A stretch of DNA of 51,805 nucleotides from Nocardiopsis sp. CC223A (GCF_030766825.1 NZ_JASFDV010000047.1:1-51805); one strand, 5' to 3'. Shown: positions 6,236 to 14,632, counted from the stretch's first letter. The notes: a model not told the origin generated them from the letters alone. A program made the numbers and translations.

Positions 6236-7897
6236 ATGAGCAGCGCAGCGGATCAGGCCGACGTCATCGTCGTCGGCGCGGGACTGGCGGGCCTGACGGC
6301 GGCGGCCGAGCTGGCCGACGCGGGCAAGCAGGTGATCCTGCTCGACCAGGAGCCCGAGCAGTCCCTGGGCGGGCAGGCGTTCTGGTCCTTCGGCGGCCTG
6401 TTCTTCGTGGACTCCCCCGAACAGCGCCGGATGGGCATCCGCGACTCCAGGGAACTGGCCCTCCAGGACTGGATGGGCACCGCCGGCTTCGACCGCCCCG
6501 AGGACGCGTGGCCGCGCAGGTGGGCCGAGGCGTACGTGGACTTCGCCGCCGGGGAGAAGTACTCCTGGCTGCGGCAGATGGGCCTGCGGCTCTTCCCCAT
6601 CGTGGGCTGGGCCGAGCGCGGCGGCTACCTGGCCGACGGGCACGGCAACTCCGTCCCCCGCTTCCACATCACCTGGGGCACCGGCCCGGGCGTGGTCGCC
6701 CCGTTCGAGCGCCGGGTGCGCGCCGCCGCCGAGCGCGGACTGGTCTCCCTGAGGTTCCGCCACCGCGTCGACGAACTGGTGGTGACCGGCGGGGCCGTGA
6801 CGGGCGTGCGCGGCACCGTGCTGGCGCCCAGCGACATCGAGCGCGGGCAGGCCAGCAACCGCGACGCCGCCGGGGAATTCGAGCTGTCCGCGCAGGCGGT
6901 CATCGTCACCTCCGGCGGCATCGGCGCCGACCACGACCTGGTGCGCAAGAACTGGCCCGAGCGGCTGGGCACCCCGCCCGCGCACATGCTGTCGGGCGTC
7001 CCCGAGCACGTGGACGGGCGCATGCTCGGCATCACCGAGCAGGCGGGCGCGCAGATCATCAACCCCGACCGGATGTGGCACTACACCGAGGGCATCCAGA
7101 ACTGGGACCCGATCTGGTCCCGCCACGGCATCCGCATCCTGCCCGGGCCCTCGTCGCTGTGGCTGGACGCCACCGGCAAGAGGCTGCCCGCCCCGTACTT
7201 CCCCGGGTTCGACACCCTGGGCACGCTGGAGCACATCATGAAGAGCGGCCACGACTACACGTGGTTCGTGCTCTCCCAGAAGATCATCGAGAAGGAGTTC
7301 GCGCTGTCGGGCTCGGAGCAGAACCCCGACCTGACCGGCAAGGACGTCAGGCTCCTGCTCAAGCGGGCGCTGCCGGGGGCGCCGGGCCCGGTGGAGGCGT
7401 TCAAGGAGCACGGGGTGGACTTCGCGGTCGCCGACCGGCTGCCCGCGCTCATCGCGAAGATGAGGGAGATCGCCGGGGACGGGGTGCTGGACGCCGACAC
7501 CGTCACCCGCGAGGTGGTGGCCCGCGACCGGGAGATGGTCAACACGTTCACCAAGGACCTCCAGGTGACGGCGATCCGCGGGGCCCGCAACTACCGGGGC
7601 GACAAGCTGATCCGGGTGGCGTCCCCGCACCAGATCCTCGACCCCAAGGCGGGTCCGCTGATCGCGGTGCGCCTGCGCATCCTCACCCGCAAGACGCTGG
7701 GCGGACTGCACACCGACCTGGACGCGCGTGTGCTGCGCGCCGACGGCACCCCGCTGCCGGGCGTGTACGCGGCGGGCGAGGTCGCCGGGTTCGGCGGTGG
7801 CGGCGTGCACGGCTACCGCGCCCTGGAGGGCACCTTCCTGGGCGGCTGCCTGTTCTCCGGCCGGACCGCCGGCCGGGCCGCCGCGGCCGCGCTCTGA
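6236..7897 (+). CDS. FAD-binding dehydrogenase (fumarate reductase/ketosteroid dehydrogenase-like flavoprotein)
   Basis: A 553-residue flavoprotein. The dinucleotide-binding fold is at the N terminus (VIVVGAGLAGLTAAAELADA, about 10-29, followed by an acidic VILLDQE). The C-terminal FAD motif is PLPGVYAAGEVAGFGGGGVHG. The layout follows the family annotated simply as FAD-binding dehydrogenase, related to KstD and the FrdA-type flavoproteins, which oxidise or reduce an activated C-C bond in the cytosol. ATG at 6236 is preceded by GAGGAGACGC; the longer in-frame start at 6146 has no clear ribosome site. It is monocistronic, controlled by a putative operator at 6100-6118 and ended by the hairpin at 7911-7951. 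Substrate unknown. Confidence 0.85.
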   Translation: MSSAADQADVIVVGAGLAGLTAAAELADAGKQVILLDQEPEQSLGGQAFWSFGGLFFVDSPEQRRMGIRDSRELALQDWMGTAGFDRPEDAWPRRWAEAYVDFAAGEKYSWLRQMGLRLFPIVGWAERGGYLADGHGNSVPRFHITWGTGPGVVAPFERRVRAAAERGLVSLRFRHRVDELVVTGGAVTGVRGTVLAPSDIERGQASNRDAAGEFELSAQAVIVTSGGIGADHDLVRKNWPERLGTPPAHMLSGVPEHVDGRMLGITEQAGAQIINPDRMWHYTEGIQNWDPIWSRHGIRILPGPSSLWLDATGKRLPAPYFPGFDTLGTLEHIMKSGHDYTWFVLSQKIIEKEFALSGSEQNPDLTGKDVRLLLKRALPGAPGPVEAFKEHGVDFAVADRLPALIAKMREIAGDGVLDADTVTREVVARDREMVNTFTKDLQVTAIRGARNYRGDKLIRVASPHQILDPKAGPLIAVRLRILTRKTLGGLHTDLDARVLRADGTPLPGVYAAGEVAGFGGGGVHGYRALEGTFLGGCLFSGRTAGRAAAAAL

Positions 7898-7910
7898 GGG
7901 CTCTGACGGC

Positions 7911-7951
7911 CGCGGGGGCCGGGCACCCGTCACGGGTGCCCGGCCCCCGCG
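7911..7951. terminator. Strong bidirectional terminator hairpin
   Basis: A perfect 20-bp stem (7911-7930 with 7932-7951) closes on one base, between the converging FAD dehydrogenase and the RHH gene. Confidence 0.85.
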
Positions 7952-7964
7952 TGTACGGGGGGCG

Positions 7965-8195
7965 TCAGCCTTTCGAGTCCTGCGGGGGGTCGGGCTCCCC
8001 CTTGCGGGGCCGGCCGCGGCGGGGGATGTCCCCGGCCTCCTTCGGCATCCGCCCCGCGTCGTCGAGGGCGCGGCGCAGCAGGAACTCGATCTGGGCGTTG
8101 GTGCTGCGCAGCTCCTGCCCCGCCCACCGCGCCAGGGCGTCGTGGACGGCGGGGTCGAGCCTCAGCAGTACCTTCTTGCGCTCCGGCACGGCCAC
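7965..8195 (-). CDS. Small ribbon-helix-helix-type protein
   Basis: A 76-residue protein: [20 protein letters not shown], then [20 protein letters not shown] and RRALDDAGR. The beta-strand KKVLLRLDP followed by two helices is the Arc/CopG (toxin-antitoxin antidote-like) fold. A basic tail, [13 protein letters not shown], looks like an AT-hook-like GRPRK patch. It overlaps the end region of the SPFH gene, so the two are probably co-transcribed. Starts at GTG 8195 or GTG 8189 are both possible; 8195 gives the usual length. It may be a small DNA-binding regulator of the SPFH/PH-domain cluster. No partner toxin is visible. Confidence 0.75.
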   Translation of the reverse strand: MAVPERKKVLLRLDPAVHDALARWAGQELRSTNAQIEFLLRRALDDAGRMPKEAGDIPRRGRPRKGEPDPPQDSKG

Positions 8196-8205
8196 CTCTA
8201 TCCCG

Positions 8206-9132
8206 TCACTGGTACAGCGTCCCCGTGTTGACGACCGGGCTGGCCGGGCGGTCCGAGCACAGCACGACCAGCAGGTTGCTGACCATGGTGGCCTTGCGCT
8301 CCTCGTCGAGCTCGACCACGTGCTCCTCGGACAGCCGGGCCAGGGCACGGTCGACCATGCCCACGGCGCCCTCGACGATCTCGGCGCGGGCGGCGATCAG
8401 GGCGCCCGCCTGCTGGCGCTGGAGCATGGCCTGGGCGATCTCGGGAGCGTACGCCAGGTGTGTGAAGCGGGACTCCACGATGCGCACGCCCGCGGCCTCG
8501 ACCCGCTGGCCGACCTCCTCCGACAGGCGCTCGGTGATGGTGTCGGCGTTGTCGCGCAGCGACAGGGCGCCCTGGGCGTCGTAGGAATCGTACGGGTAGT
8601 GGCCGGCGATGTGGCGCACGGCCGCCTCGGTCTGGATGGACACGAACTCGACGAAGTCGTCGACCTCGAAGGTGGCGCGGGCGGTGTCCTCCACCTGCCA
8701 CACGACGACGGCGGCGATCTCGATGGGGCTGCCGGAGGCGTCGTTGACCTTCATGACGGAGGTCTCGTGGTTGCGGATGCGCGTGGAGACGGCGTTGCGT
8801 TCGGTCAGCGGGTTGACCCAGCGCAGGCCGTCGGTGCGCACGCTGCCGACGTAGCGGCCGAAGAGCTGCACGACGCGGGCCTCGTTGGGGGCGACCATGG
8901 TCAGCCCCAGCATGAGGAACAGGCCGACGACGGCGACGAGGGCGCCGATGACGATCGCCACGAGGAACGGCACGGCCTCGACCAGGAAGGGCGATCCCGC
9001 GATGGCGGCCCCGACGAGGACGATCAGCGCCGCCAGCAGGAACACACCGATGCCGTCACGGCTCTTGGCGGTGGTCTCCCGGTACTGCGGGGCCTCCCGG
9101 TAGCGGGGGGCGGGGGCGGTGGGTTCGTTCAT
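8206..9132 (-). CDS. SPFH/band 7 domain membrane protein
   Basis: A 308-residue stomatin/prohibitin/flotillin/HflK-type scaffold. Two membrane helices (about 27-47 and 55-78) precede the SPFH domain (about 79-300), which starts [20 protein letters not shown] and contains the typical [18 protein letters not shown]. The C-terminal half is coiled-coil rich ([20 protein letters not shown]). It would form membrane microdomains or rings. ATG at 9132 has AAGGAA upstream. It is divergent from two PH-domain membrane genes; the shared 108-bp region has a GTGATATCAC palindrome. The common pairing of SPFH proteins with membrane PH-domain (YdbS/YdbT) proteins suggests a membrane-organisation or stress role. 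Confidence 0.9.
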   Translation of the reverse strand: MNEPTAPAPRYREAPQYRETTAKSRDGIGVFLLAALIVLVGAAIAGSPFLVEAVPFLVAIVIGALVAVVGLFLMLGLTMVAPNEARVVQLFGRYVGSVRTDGLRWVNPLTERNAVSTRIRNHETSVMKVNDASGSPIEIAAVVVWQVEDTARATFEVDDFVEFVSIQTEAAVRHIAGHYPYDSYDAQGALSLRDNADTITERLSEEVGQRVEAAGVRIVESRFTHLAYAPEIAQAMLQRQQAGALIAARAEIVEGAVGMVDRALARLSEEHVVELDEERKATMVSNLLVVLCSDRPASPVVNTGTLYQ

Positions 9133-9174
9133 GTGCGTTCCTTCCCTCTCAAGTGATGACGCGAGCATAGCATT

Positions 9175-9184
9175 GTGATATCAC
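9175..9184. promoter_or_regulatory. GTGATATCAC palindrome in the divergent SPFH/PH promoter
   Basis: A perfect 10-bp palindrome. An outer AAGTGAT (9151-9157) / ATCACTT (9180-9186) pair gives a second, widely spaced inverted repeat. It lies between the two start codons and could control both directions. Confidence 0.4.
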
Positions 9185-9240
9185 TTTTTATAGGAGCCGG
9201 GCCGAAGGGGCCCACGAGACCGAGAGGAGACGTGGACGCG

Positions 9241-9738
9241 ATGACCACCGACACACCGCGCCTGCGCCCACCGCACCACCGCGTGGACCCCCGCGCCGTC
9301 CGCTGGTGGACCACCCGTTCGCTGATCACGACGGTCGCCCTCGCCGTGGTCCCCGTCGTCCCCGCCCTGATCTGGGAGCCGGTCCGCCCCTGGTTCCTCG
9401 TCGCGGCCGCCGTCATCGCGGTCGCCGGGCTGCTGGTCACCTTCGTGATGCCGCAGTGGCGGTACCGGGTCCACCGCTGGGAGGTCACCGACACCGCCGT
9501 CTACGCCTCCAGCGGCTGGTTCTGGCAGGAGTGGCGGGTGGCCCCCATGTCGCGCATCCAGACCGTGGACACCGCGCGCGGCCCGCTCCAGCGCGCGTTC
9601 GGGCTGTCCAGCGTGACCGTCACGACCGCCTCGGCCGCCGGACCGATCGAGATCGCGGGCCTGGACCACGTCCTGGCGACCCGGGTCGCCGACCAGCTCA
9701 CCGAGACCACCCAGGCCGTTCCCGGAGACGCCACATGA
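9241..9738 (+). CDS. PH-domain membrane protein, YdbS-like
   Basis: A 165-residue protein with two membrane helices (about 28-47 and 50-70) and one bacterial PH (DUF304/bPH2) domain at about 78-155: YRVHRWEVTDTAVYASSGWF, then a QTVDTARGPLQRAFGLSSV stretch, which is the characteristic strand-loop pattern. In B. subtilis the homologous YdbS/YdbT pair has been linked to resistance to certain bacteriocins and to membrane stress. The stop overlaps the next start (ATGA), so both proteins are made together. Start ATG 9241 has AGGAG 11 nt upstream; a GTG at 9232 is too close to that site. Confidence 0.85.
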   Translation: MTTDTPRLRPPHHRVDPRAVRWWTTRSLITTVALAVVPVVPALIWEPVRPWFLVAAAVIAVAGLLVTFVMPQWRYRVHRWEVTDTAVYASSGWFWQEWRVAPMSRIQTVDTARGPLQRAFGLSSVTVTTASAAGPIEIAGLDHVLATRVADQLTETTQAVPGDAT

Positions 9739-11438
9739 CCACCGCACAGCGACCGCCGACCGACCACCCGCTGGGCGACTGGCAGGGCCTGAGCCCGCTC
9801 AGCGTGTGGGCCGACACCGCCGTCGGCGCCCTGTTCATCGTCCCGGCCGCCATCGTCGGCACCGTCGTCCTGATCGTCCTGGACCTGCCCTGGTGGGCGC
9901 TGGCCCCGCTGCCCGGGGCCCTGGCCCTCATCGGCGGGCTCACCGCCCTGGACATGACGGTCCTGAAGGCGGTCTCCTACCGCGTCACCGACGAGCGCAT
10001 GGAGATGCGCTCGGGCGTGCTCGCCAAGACCTACCGCTCGGTGCCGCGCGAGCGGGTGCGCAGTGTGGACGTGGCCGCACCGGTCTACGCCCGCCCCTTC
10101 GGCCTGTGCATCGTCACCGTCGGCACCGGAGAACAGGTCGGGTCCGAGTCCGACCAGGTCAAGCTCCAGTTCGTCACCGCCGCCCAGGGCGAGCGGCTGC
10201 GCCGCGAGCTGCTGTACCGCGACCCGCCGACCGCCGTGGGCGCCGAAGGGGCCGACGGTGCGGAGGGCGCCGCGGACGCCGACGGCCTGGAGCTGGCCCG
10301 GCTGGACCGGCGCTGGTTCGCCTACGCCCCCGCCACCACCGCCACCCTGGGCATCGGCATCGGTGCCGTAGCGGCCCTGATCGGCGCCAACGCCCAGTCC
10401 GAGGGCTGGATCCACCGGTGGATCTCCGAGCGGACCGGGCTGCCCGGCAGTGCGGAGATCGGCGCGTTCGTCATGGCCCGGCTGCTGTTCGTCGTCCCGG
10501 CGGCCCTGTTCGGGCTGCTGCTGTCGGGCACGGTCGTCCTGGTGGCCGTCGCGGTGGAGACCTGGTGGGACTACCGGCTGACCCGGGAGTCCAACGGGAC
10601 GGTGGTCATGCGCCGGGGCCTGCTCAACAGCCAGTCGCTGACGATCGAGGGGCGGCGTCTCAACGGCGTCACTCTGCACGAGCCCCTGGTGCTGCGCGCC
10701 GTCGGCGGCGCGGACGTGCGCGCGGTCGCCACCGGTCTGGGGGCCGCGGACGCGGAGAAGACCCAGGCCAAGAGCCGCCTCTGTCCGCCGATGCCCCGAG
10801 CCCGTGCCCGGGAGCTGGCCGCCGACCTGATGCGGACCCCCGAATCGCCGCTGGACCTGCCGCTGACCGCGCACCCGCGGGCGGCACTGCGCCGCCGGCT
10901 GGTGCGCGCCGGGTGGGCCTCGCTGGCGGGCTTCGCCGTCGCCGCGGGGCTGGCGTGGCTGCACACGCTGGCCGCGGCCGCGTGGTGGGACGCCGCCCAC
11001 GAGATCGAGGAACGGCTCAACCCGCTGCCGGTCGCCACCCACCTGGTGGAGGCCGCCCCGCCCTGGGGCTGGTGGCTGCTGGGGGCCGCGTTCGCGGCGG
11101 TGGCGTTCTGGTACGCGGTCGGCTCCCACCGGGCGCTGGGGCACGGCCTGCACCCGCGCTACCTGGTGGTGCGCCAGGGCATGGCGGTGCGCGACACCGT
11201 GACCCTGGAGCGGTCGGCGGTGATCGGCTGGCGGATCACCCGCACACCGTTCCAGCGCCGGGCCGGGCTGGCGCACGTGTCGGCCACCACCGCCTCGGGC
11301 AAGGGCATGTACACCGCCGCCGACGTGGGGCTGGGCCAGGGGCTGGCCTGGGCCGGGCTGGCCGTCCCGGACCTGCTGTCCCAGTTCCTGGAACGGGACG
11401 GCGGCGAACGGCCCGAGGACCCCCGGGCCCGCGGCTGA
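9735..11438 (+). CDS. PH-domain membrane protein, YdbT-like, three PH units
   Basis: A 567-residue polytopic membrane protein. PH-like repeats begin near 80 (YRVTDERMEMRSGVLAKT), 280 (YRLTRESNGTVVMRRGLLNS) and 473 (RYLVVRQGMAVRDTVTLE), separated by pairs of hydrophobic helices (about 28-70, 200-265 and 395-455). The third unit is close in motif to the first. It overlaps the YdbS-like gene by four bases (ATGA) and clearly works with it. A terminator-like hairpin follows at 11445-11476. The pair probably forms a membrane complex with the divergent SPFH protein; that link is inference from context. Confidence 0.88.
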   Translation: MTTAQRPPTDHPLGDWQGLSPLSVWADTAVGALFIVPAAIVGTVVLIVLDLPWWALAPLPGALALIGGLTALDMTVLKAVSYRVTDERMEMRSGVLAKTYRSVPRERVRSVDVAAPVYARPFGLCIVTVGTGEQVGSESDQVKLQFVTAAQGERLRRELLYRDPPTAVGAEGADGAEGAADADGLELARLDRRWFAYAPATTATLGIGIGAVAALIGANAQSEGWIHRWISERTGLPGSAEIGAFVMARLLFVVPAALFGLLLSGTVVLVAVAVETWWDYRLTRESNGTVVMRRGLLNSQSLTIEGRRLNGVTLHEPLVLRAVGGADVRAVATGLGAADAEKTQAKSRLCPPMPRARARELAADLMRTPESPLDLPLTAHPRAALRRRLVRAGWASLAGFAVAAGLAWLHTLAAAAWWDAAHEIEERLNPLPVATHLVEAAPPWGWWLLGAAFAAVAFWYAVGSHRALGHGLHPRYLVVRQGMAVRDTVTLERSAVIGWRITRTPFQRRAGLAHVSATTASGKGMYTAADVGLGQGLAWAGLAVPDLLSQFLERDGGERPEDPRARG

Positions 11439-11444
11439 GACCCT

Positions 11445-11476
11445 CCCCGGTGCCCGCACGGGGGCGGACACCGGGG
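11445..11476 (+). terminator. Hairpin between the PH-domain operon and the GlxA-type gene
   Basis: CCCCGGTG (11445-11452) pairs with CACCGGGG (11469-11476) around a 16-nt loop, between two converging genes. Confidence 0.5.
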
Positions 11477-11483
11477 CCGCACC

Positions 11484-12485
11484 CTACCGGGGGGCGCGTT
11501 CCCGGGCCGGGGGCTCCGCGGGCCGGGGCCCGCGCCGGGCGGTGCGGAAGCGGTCCCGGTAGGCCGACGGGGTCAGACCCAGGTGCCGCCAGAACACACG
11601 GCGCAGCGACTCGCCGCTGCCCAGTCCCGAGCGTTCGGCCGCCCCCGCGACGCTCTCCCCGGCCTCCAGCAGTGCGCGCGCCGCCTCCAGCCGAACCGAC
11701 TCCACGTGGGCGGCCGGTGTGCTGTCCAGGCGCTCGCGGAAGAGCCTGCTCAGGTGGCGGGTGCTCATACCCGCCCGGGCGGCCATGGCCGGCGCCGAAT
11801 GGTCACCCGCAGGATCGGCCGCGACCGCGTCCAGGACCGGGCGCAGGACGTCGTGGGGCGGTCGGGGGGTGCGGGCGGCCACCGAGAACTGCGACTGCCC
11901 GCCCGGCCGCTGGAGGAAGACCACCAGGTCGCGGGCGACCTCCCGGGCCAGATCGGAGCCCTCGTCCTCCTCCACCAGCGCCAGTGACAGGTCCAGGCCC
12001 GCGCTGACCCCCGCCGAGGTCAGCACCCGGCCGTCGCGGACGTAGATGGCGTCCGGTTCGACCCGGGTCCCGGGGAAGGCGCGCGCGAGCAGCGCGGCGT
12101 GACGCCAGTGCGTGGTCGCCCGGCGGCCCTCCAACAGCCCCGCACCGGCCAGCACGAAGGCGCCCGTGCACACCGAGGCCACGCGCTCGCTGCGCCCCGC
12201 CAGCGCGTCGACCGCCTCCAGCAGCCCCTCGGGCCACGGGCGGCGGGGCAGGTCCGGGGAGCCGGGCACGACCAGGGTGTGCGCCCCCCGCACCTCGTGC
12301 GCGGCGGCGTCCACGCGCAGTCGGGTGCCCGCGGAGGTCCGCACGTCCAGGCCGGCGGGCGAGCACAGGGTCACCGTGTACGCCCCGCCCTGGCCGGCGG
12401 CCGTGGTGAACACCTCCAGGGGGGCGGTCACGTCCAGCAGCCGGACACCGTCATAGGCCATCACCACGATGGCGCGTCCGCTCAT
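11484..12485 (-). CDS. GlxA-family regulator: DJ-1/PfpI-like domain plus AraC HTH
   Basis: A 333-residue regulator. The N-terminal half (about 1-180) is a DJ-1/PfpI class I amidotransferase-like sensor with VVPGSPDLPRRPW and VASVCTGAFVLAGAGLLEGR; the Cys at the nucleophilic elbow (SVCTGAF) is kept. The C-terminal half (about 215-315) has two AraC-type HTH motifs: APAMAARAGMSTRHLSRLFR and SVAGAAERSGLGSGESLRRV. Such GlxA-type proteins sense small metabolites. ATG at 12485. It is divergent from the DUF1348 gene, with 154 bp between, and may control that gene; no operator was recognised. Confidence 0.88.
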   Translation of the reverse strand: MSGRAIVVMAYDGVRLLDVTAPLEVFTTAAGQGGAYTVTLCSPAGLDVRTSAGTRLRVDAAAHEVRGAHTLVVPGSPDLPRRPWPEGLLEAVDALAGRSERVASVCTGAFVLAGAGLLEGRRATTHWRHAALLARAFPGTRVEPDAIYVRDGRVLTSAGVSAGLDLSLALVEEDEGSDLAREVARDLVVFLQRPGGQSQFSVAARTPRPPHDVLRPVLDAVAADPAGDHSAPAMAARAGMSTRHLSRLFRERLDSTPAAHVESVRLEAARALLEAGESVAGAAERSGLGSGESLRRVFWRHLGLTPSAYRDRFRTARRGPRPAEPPARERAPR

Positions 12486-12639
12486 GGTGCGAGCCTAGCG
12501 GCCGGGCGTGTCCGAATGTGTGGGAAGCCTGTCCGTGTGGACATCGCCACGGGGCCGCCCCCGACGGCAGTCTCGATCCCGGAGCCCGCGGGCTCCGGGG
12601 CCGTCCCGGAGCCCGGCCACCGCTGCCGAGGAGACCGCG

Positions 12640-13095
12640 ATGACCCGCCCGCCCCTGCCGCCCTTCACCGAGGCCGACGCCCGCGCCAAGGTGCAGGCCG
12701 CCGAAGACGCCTGGAACACCCGCGACCCCCACAGGGTGTCCCTGGCCTACACGCCCGACTCCGTCTGGCGCAACCGCGACCGCTTCCTCACCGGGCGCGA
12801 GCAGATCCGGGCCTTCCTCGCCGACAAGTGGGAGCGCGAACTCGACTACGCCCTGCGCAAGGAGCTGTGGGCCTTCGGGGAGGACCGCATCGCCGTCCGC
12901 TTCCAGTACGAGTGGCACGACGCCCGGGGGAACTGGTGGCGCAGCTACGGCAACGAGCTGTGGGAGTTCGACCCCCAGGGGCTGATGCGGCGCCGAGAGG
13001 CCTCCATCAACGACGTGGCCATCACCACCGGGGAACGCCGCATCACGGGACCGCGCCCCCCGCAGGAGCACGGGGTCCCCTTCCCCCTGGCCTGA
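12640..13095 (+). CDS. DUF1348 / NTF2-like (SnoaL fold) protein
   Basis: A 151-residue soluble protein of the DUF1348 family, with the NTF2-like alpha+beta fold. Diagnostic stretches are [57 protein letters not shown] and [10 protein letters not shown]. The reaction is not known; NTF2-like proteins of this kind often bind small hydrophobic molecules. ATG at 12640 follows GAGGAGACCGCG. It is divergent from the GlxA-type regulator, which is its most likely controller. The gene ends into a strong hairpin at 13097-13140 shared with the converging STAS locus. Confidence 0.85.
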   Translation: MTRPPLPPFTEADARAKVQAAEDAWNTRDPHRVSLAYTPDSVWRNRDRFLTGREQIRAFLADKWERELDYALRKELWAFGEDRIAVRFQYEWHDARGNWWRSYGNELWEFDPQGLMRRREASINDVAITTGERRITGPRPPQEHGVPFPLA

Positions 13096-13096
13096 A

Positions 13097-13140
13097 CCCC
13101 GGCCCCGGTGCGGATCCAGGCGCCCGCACCGGGGCCGGGG
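13097..13140. terminator. Terminator hairpin; right arm lies inside a tandem repeat
   Basis: CCCCGGCCCCGGTGCG (13097-13112) pairs perfectly with CGCACCGGGGCCGGGG (13125-13140), a 16-bp stem. The right arm belongs to the 167-bp duplicated unit and recurs at 13292-13307. Confidence 0.75.
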
Positions 13141-13449
13141 CGCGCTCAGCGCGCGGCCGGGGCGGGCACGATCTCGAAGACCCGGTCCATACCCAGGATC
13201 TCCAGAACCCGGGAGACGGCCGGACGCGGCCGGGCCAACACGAGACGACCGCCCCGAGCTCTCGCCGTCCGATGCGCCGCCACCAGGCGCCCGCACCGGG
13301 GCCGGGGCGCGCTCAGCGCGCGGCCGGGGCGGGCACGATCTCGAAGACCCGGTCCATACCCAGGATCTCCAGAACCCGGGAGACGGCCGGACGCGGCCGG
13401 GCCAACACGAGACGGCCACCCCGGGCCCTCATCGTCCGGTGCGCCGCCA
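13116..13449. repeat. Two tandem copies of a 167-bp unit carrying the 3' end of a STAS gene
   Basis: Copy 1 is 13116-13282 and copy 2 is 13283-13449. They differ at only seven positions by eye, all within the last ~40 bp before the shared GCGCCGCCACCAGG. Each unit carries a terminator arm, a stop codon and the last ~45 codons of the anti-anti-sigma gene. The junctions share a CCAGG(G)CGCCC microhomology. Confidence 0.92.
13146..13283 (-). pseudogene. Duplicated C-terminal fragment of the STAS gene
   Basis: Read on the minus strand, copy 1 still encodes VAAHRTARARGGRLVLARPR and the rest of the C terminus to its stop. It differs from the intact gene by one residue (Ala for Met) and otherwise only at synonymous sites. 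The upstream two thirds are missing and there is no start codon, so it should not be expressed alone. Confidence 0.8.
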
Positions 13450-13651
13450 CCAGGGCGCCCACCCCGCTCGCGTCCAGGAAGCCCACGCCCGCCAGGTCCA
13501 CGACCAGGCACTCGCAGCCCTCCTCGCGGGCCGCCGCCGCCAACCGGGCGCGCAGGCCCGGGACGGTGGCCAGGTCGATCTCGCCCTCCACCGGCACCAC
13601 CGTCACACCGGTGTGCGGGAGACATGCCTGAAACCGGACATCCCGTGCCAC
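13313..13651 (-). CDS. Anti-sigma factor antagonist (STAS domain)
   Basis: A 112-residue single STAS domain, the SpoIIAA/RsbV type: VPVEGEIDLATVPGLRARL, then VVDLAGVGFLDASGVGALVA. Ser62 in FLDASGVG is the usual phosphorylation site. Such proteins release a stress sigma factor by binding its anti-sigma kinase in the cytosol. GTG at 13651 has GAGAGGTGG upstream. No kinase or sigma gene is adjacent, so this is an orphan antagonist. Its 3' end is duplicated downstream (13116-13282). An 18-bp palindrome at 13710-13727 lies 59-76 bp upstream and may control it. Confidence 0.9.
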   Translation of the reverse strand: MARDVRFQACLPHTGVTVVPVEGEIDLATVPGLRARLAAAAREEGCECLVVDLAGVGFLDASGVGALVAAHRTMRARGGRLVLARPRPAVSRVLEILGMDRVFEIVPAPAAR

Positions 13652-13709
13652 TAGAGGCCACCTCTCACCGGATGTAATCTTTTCACTACGCAACCGCGTA
13701 CGAGATCGT

Positions 13710-13727
13710 AACCTCTCCAGAGAGGTT
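13710..13727. promoter_or_regulatory. Palindrome upstream of the STAS gene
   Basis: AACCTCTC (13710-13717) and GAGAGGTT (13720-13727) are perfect inverted repeats with a 2-nt centre. The local sequence is unusually AT-containing for this genome, as expected for a promoter. The remaining 13728-14012 region holds no gene that I can support, except a smaller inverted repeat GGACAC-ATG-GTGTCC at 13909-13923, about 90 bp before the DUF4916 gene. Confidence 0.5.
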
Positions 13728-14012
13728 CCGGCAGGCTTTTGCGAAGAAAACCCCCGAAAACTCGACGATGTGGCTGCGGGGACAGCTCCACCTGACCCCC
13801 CGGGCCGGCGCGCCTGGCCCCTGGGACAGTCATGCGCTTCTCTCTCGGACACACCCGGATGGACCCCCGCGACGCGCACCGCGGCCCCGGGTGCGGTAAA
13901 AGCGGTAGGGACACATGGTGTCCTTGAGGCCCCGGGCCGACGCACAGCGCACAGAAGGGAGGGAGCGGCGCACCCCTTCCGCCCTCCCGGGCGGGACCGC
14001 GCCGCGCACCCC

Positions 14013-14549
14013 ATGACCGAAACCGCCGAGACCCGACCCGGCTGGTTCTCAGCCCAGGAGTTGGAGGGCATCCGCGGCCGTATGCCCCTGGTGTACGTGC
14101 AGGCCGTCCCGGTCCGGGTCGACGAGGTCGGCCAGGTCACCCACGTCGGCCTGCTGATGCGGGCCACCCCCGACGGCCGGTTCCACCGGTCGGTGGTCTC
14201 GGGCCGGGTCCTGTACCACGAGCGGGTCCGCGACGCGCTGCTGCGCCACCTGGAGAAGGACCTGGGCCCGGTGGCCCTGCCCCGCATCCCCGCCTCCCCG
14301 CAGCCGTTCACGGTCGCCGAGTACTTCCCCACCCCCGGGGTGACCCCGTTCCACGACCCGCGCCAGCACGCGGTGGCGCTGGCCTACATCGTGCCGGTGT
14401 CGGGCGACTGCCAGCCCCGCCAGGACGCCCTGGACCTGGTGTGGCTCACCCCGGACGAAGCCGCCGACCCGGTGGTCCACGCGGAGATGAACGACGGCCA
14501 GGACGTGCTGCTGCGCCAGGCGCTGGCCAACGTGGGGCACGCGCCCTGA
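14013..14549 (+). CDS. DUF4916 NUDIX-like protein
   Basis: A 178-residue actinobacterial NUDIX-fold protein of the DUF4916 family: VSGRVLYHERVRDALLRHLE, FTVAEYFPTPGVTPFHDPRQ, HAVALAYIVPVSGDCQPRQD and DLVWLTPDEA are all family hallmarks. The classical NUDIX box (GX5EX7REUXEEXGU) is not intact: the region is VSGRVLYHERVRDALLRHLEKDLG, with no clear REUXEE. It may therefore not be a standard pyrophosphohydrolase. ATG at 14013. It is followed by a terminator at 14557-14581. Confidence 0.85.
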   Translation: MTETAETRPGWFSAQELEGIRGRMPLVYVQAVPVRVDEVGQVTHVGLLMRATPDGRFHRSVVSGRVLYHERVRDALLRHLEKDLGPVALPRIPASPQPFTVAEYFPTPGVTPFHDPRQHAVALAYIVPVSGDCQPRQDALDLVWLTPDEAADPVVHAEMNDGQDVLLRQALANVGHAP

Positions 14550-14556
14550 CCGGCAC

Positions 14557-14581
14557 GGCCCCGCGGCGCCGCCGCGGGGCC
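14557..14581 (+). terminator. Terminator hairpin after the DUF4916 gene
   Basis: GGCCCCGCGGC (14557-14567) pairs with GCCGCGGGGCC (14571-14581), a perfect 11-bp stem with a 3-nt loop. Confidence 0.65.
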
Positions 14582-14632
14582 CGCCCGGTGCCCGCGGGCG
14601 CGGGGGCACCGCGAGGGCATACGCTCTGACCC

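Noticed and set aside
6139..9156. A 1005-codon plus-strand frame over 6139-9156
   Set aside because: It covers the FAD dehydrogenase in the wrong frame and then runs antisense through the RHH and SPFH genes; its composition is Arg/Gly/Pro noise and it matches no family.
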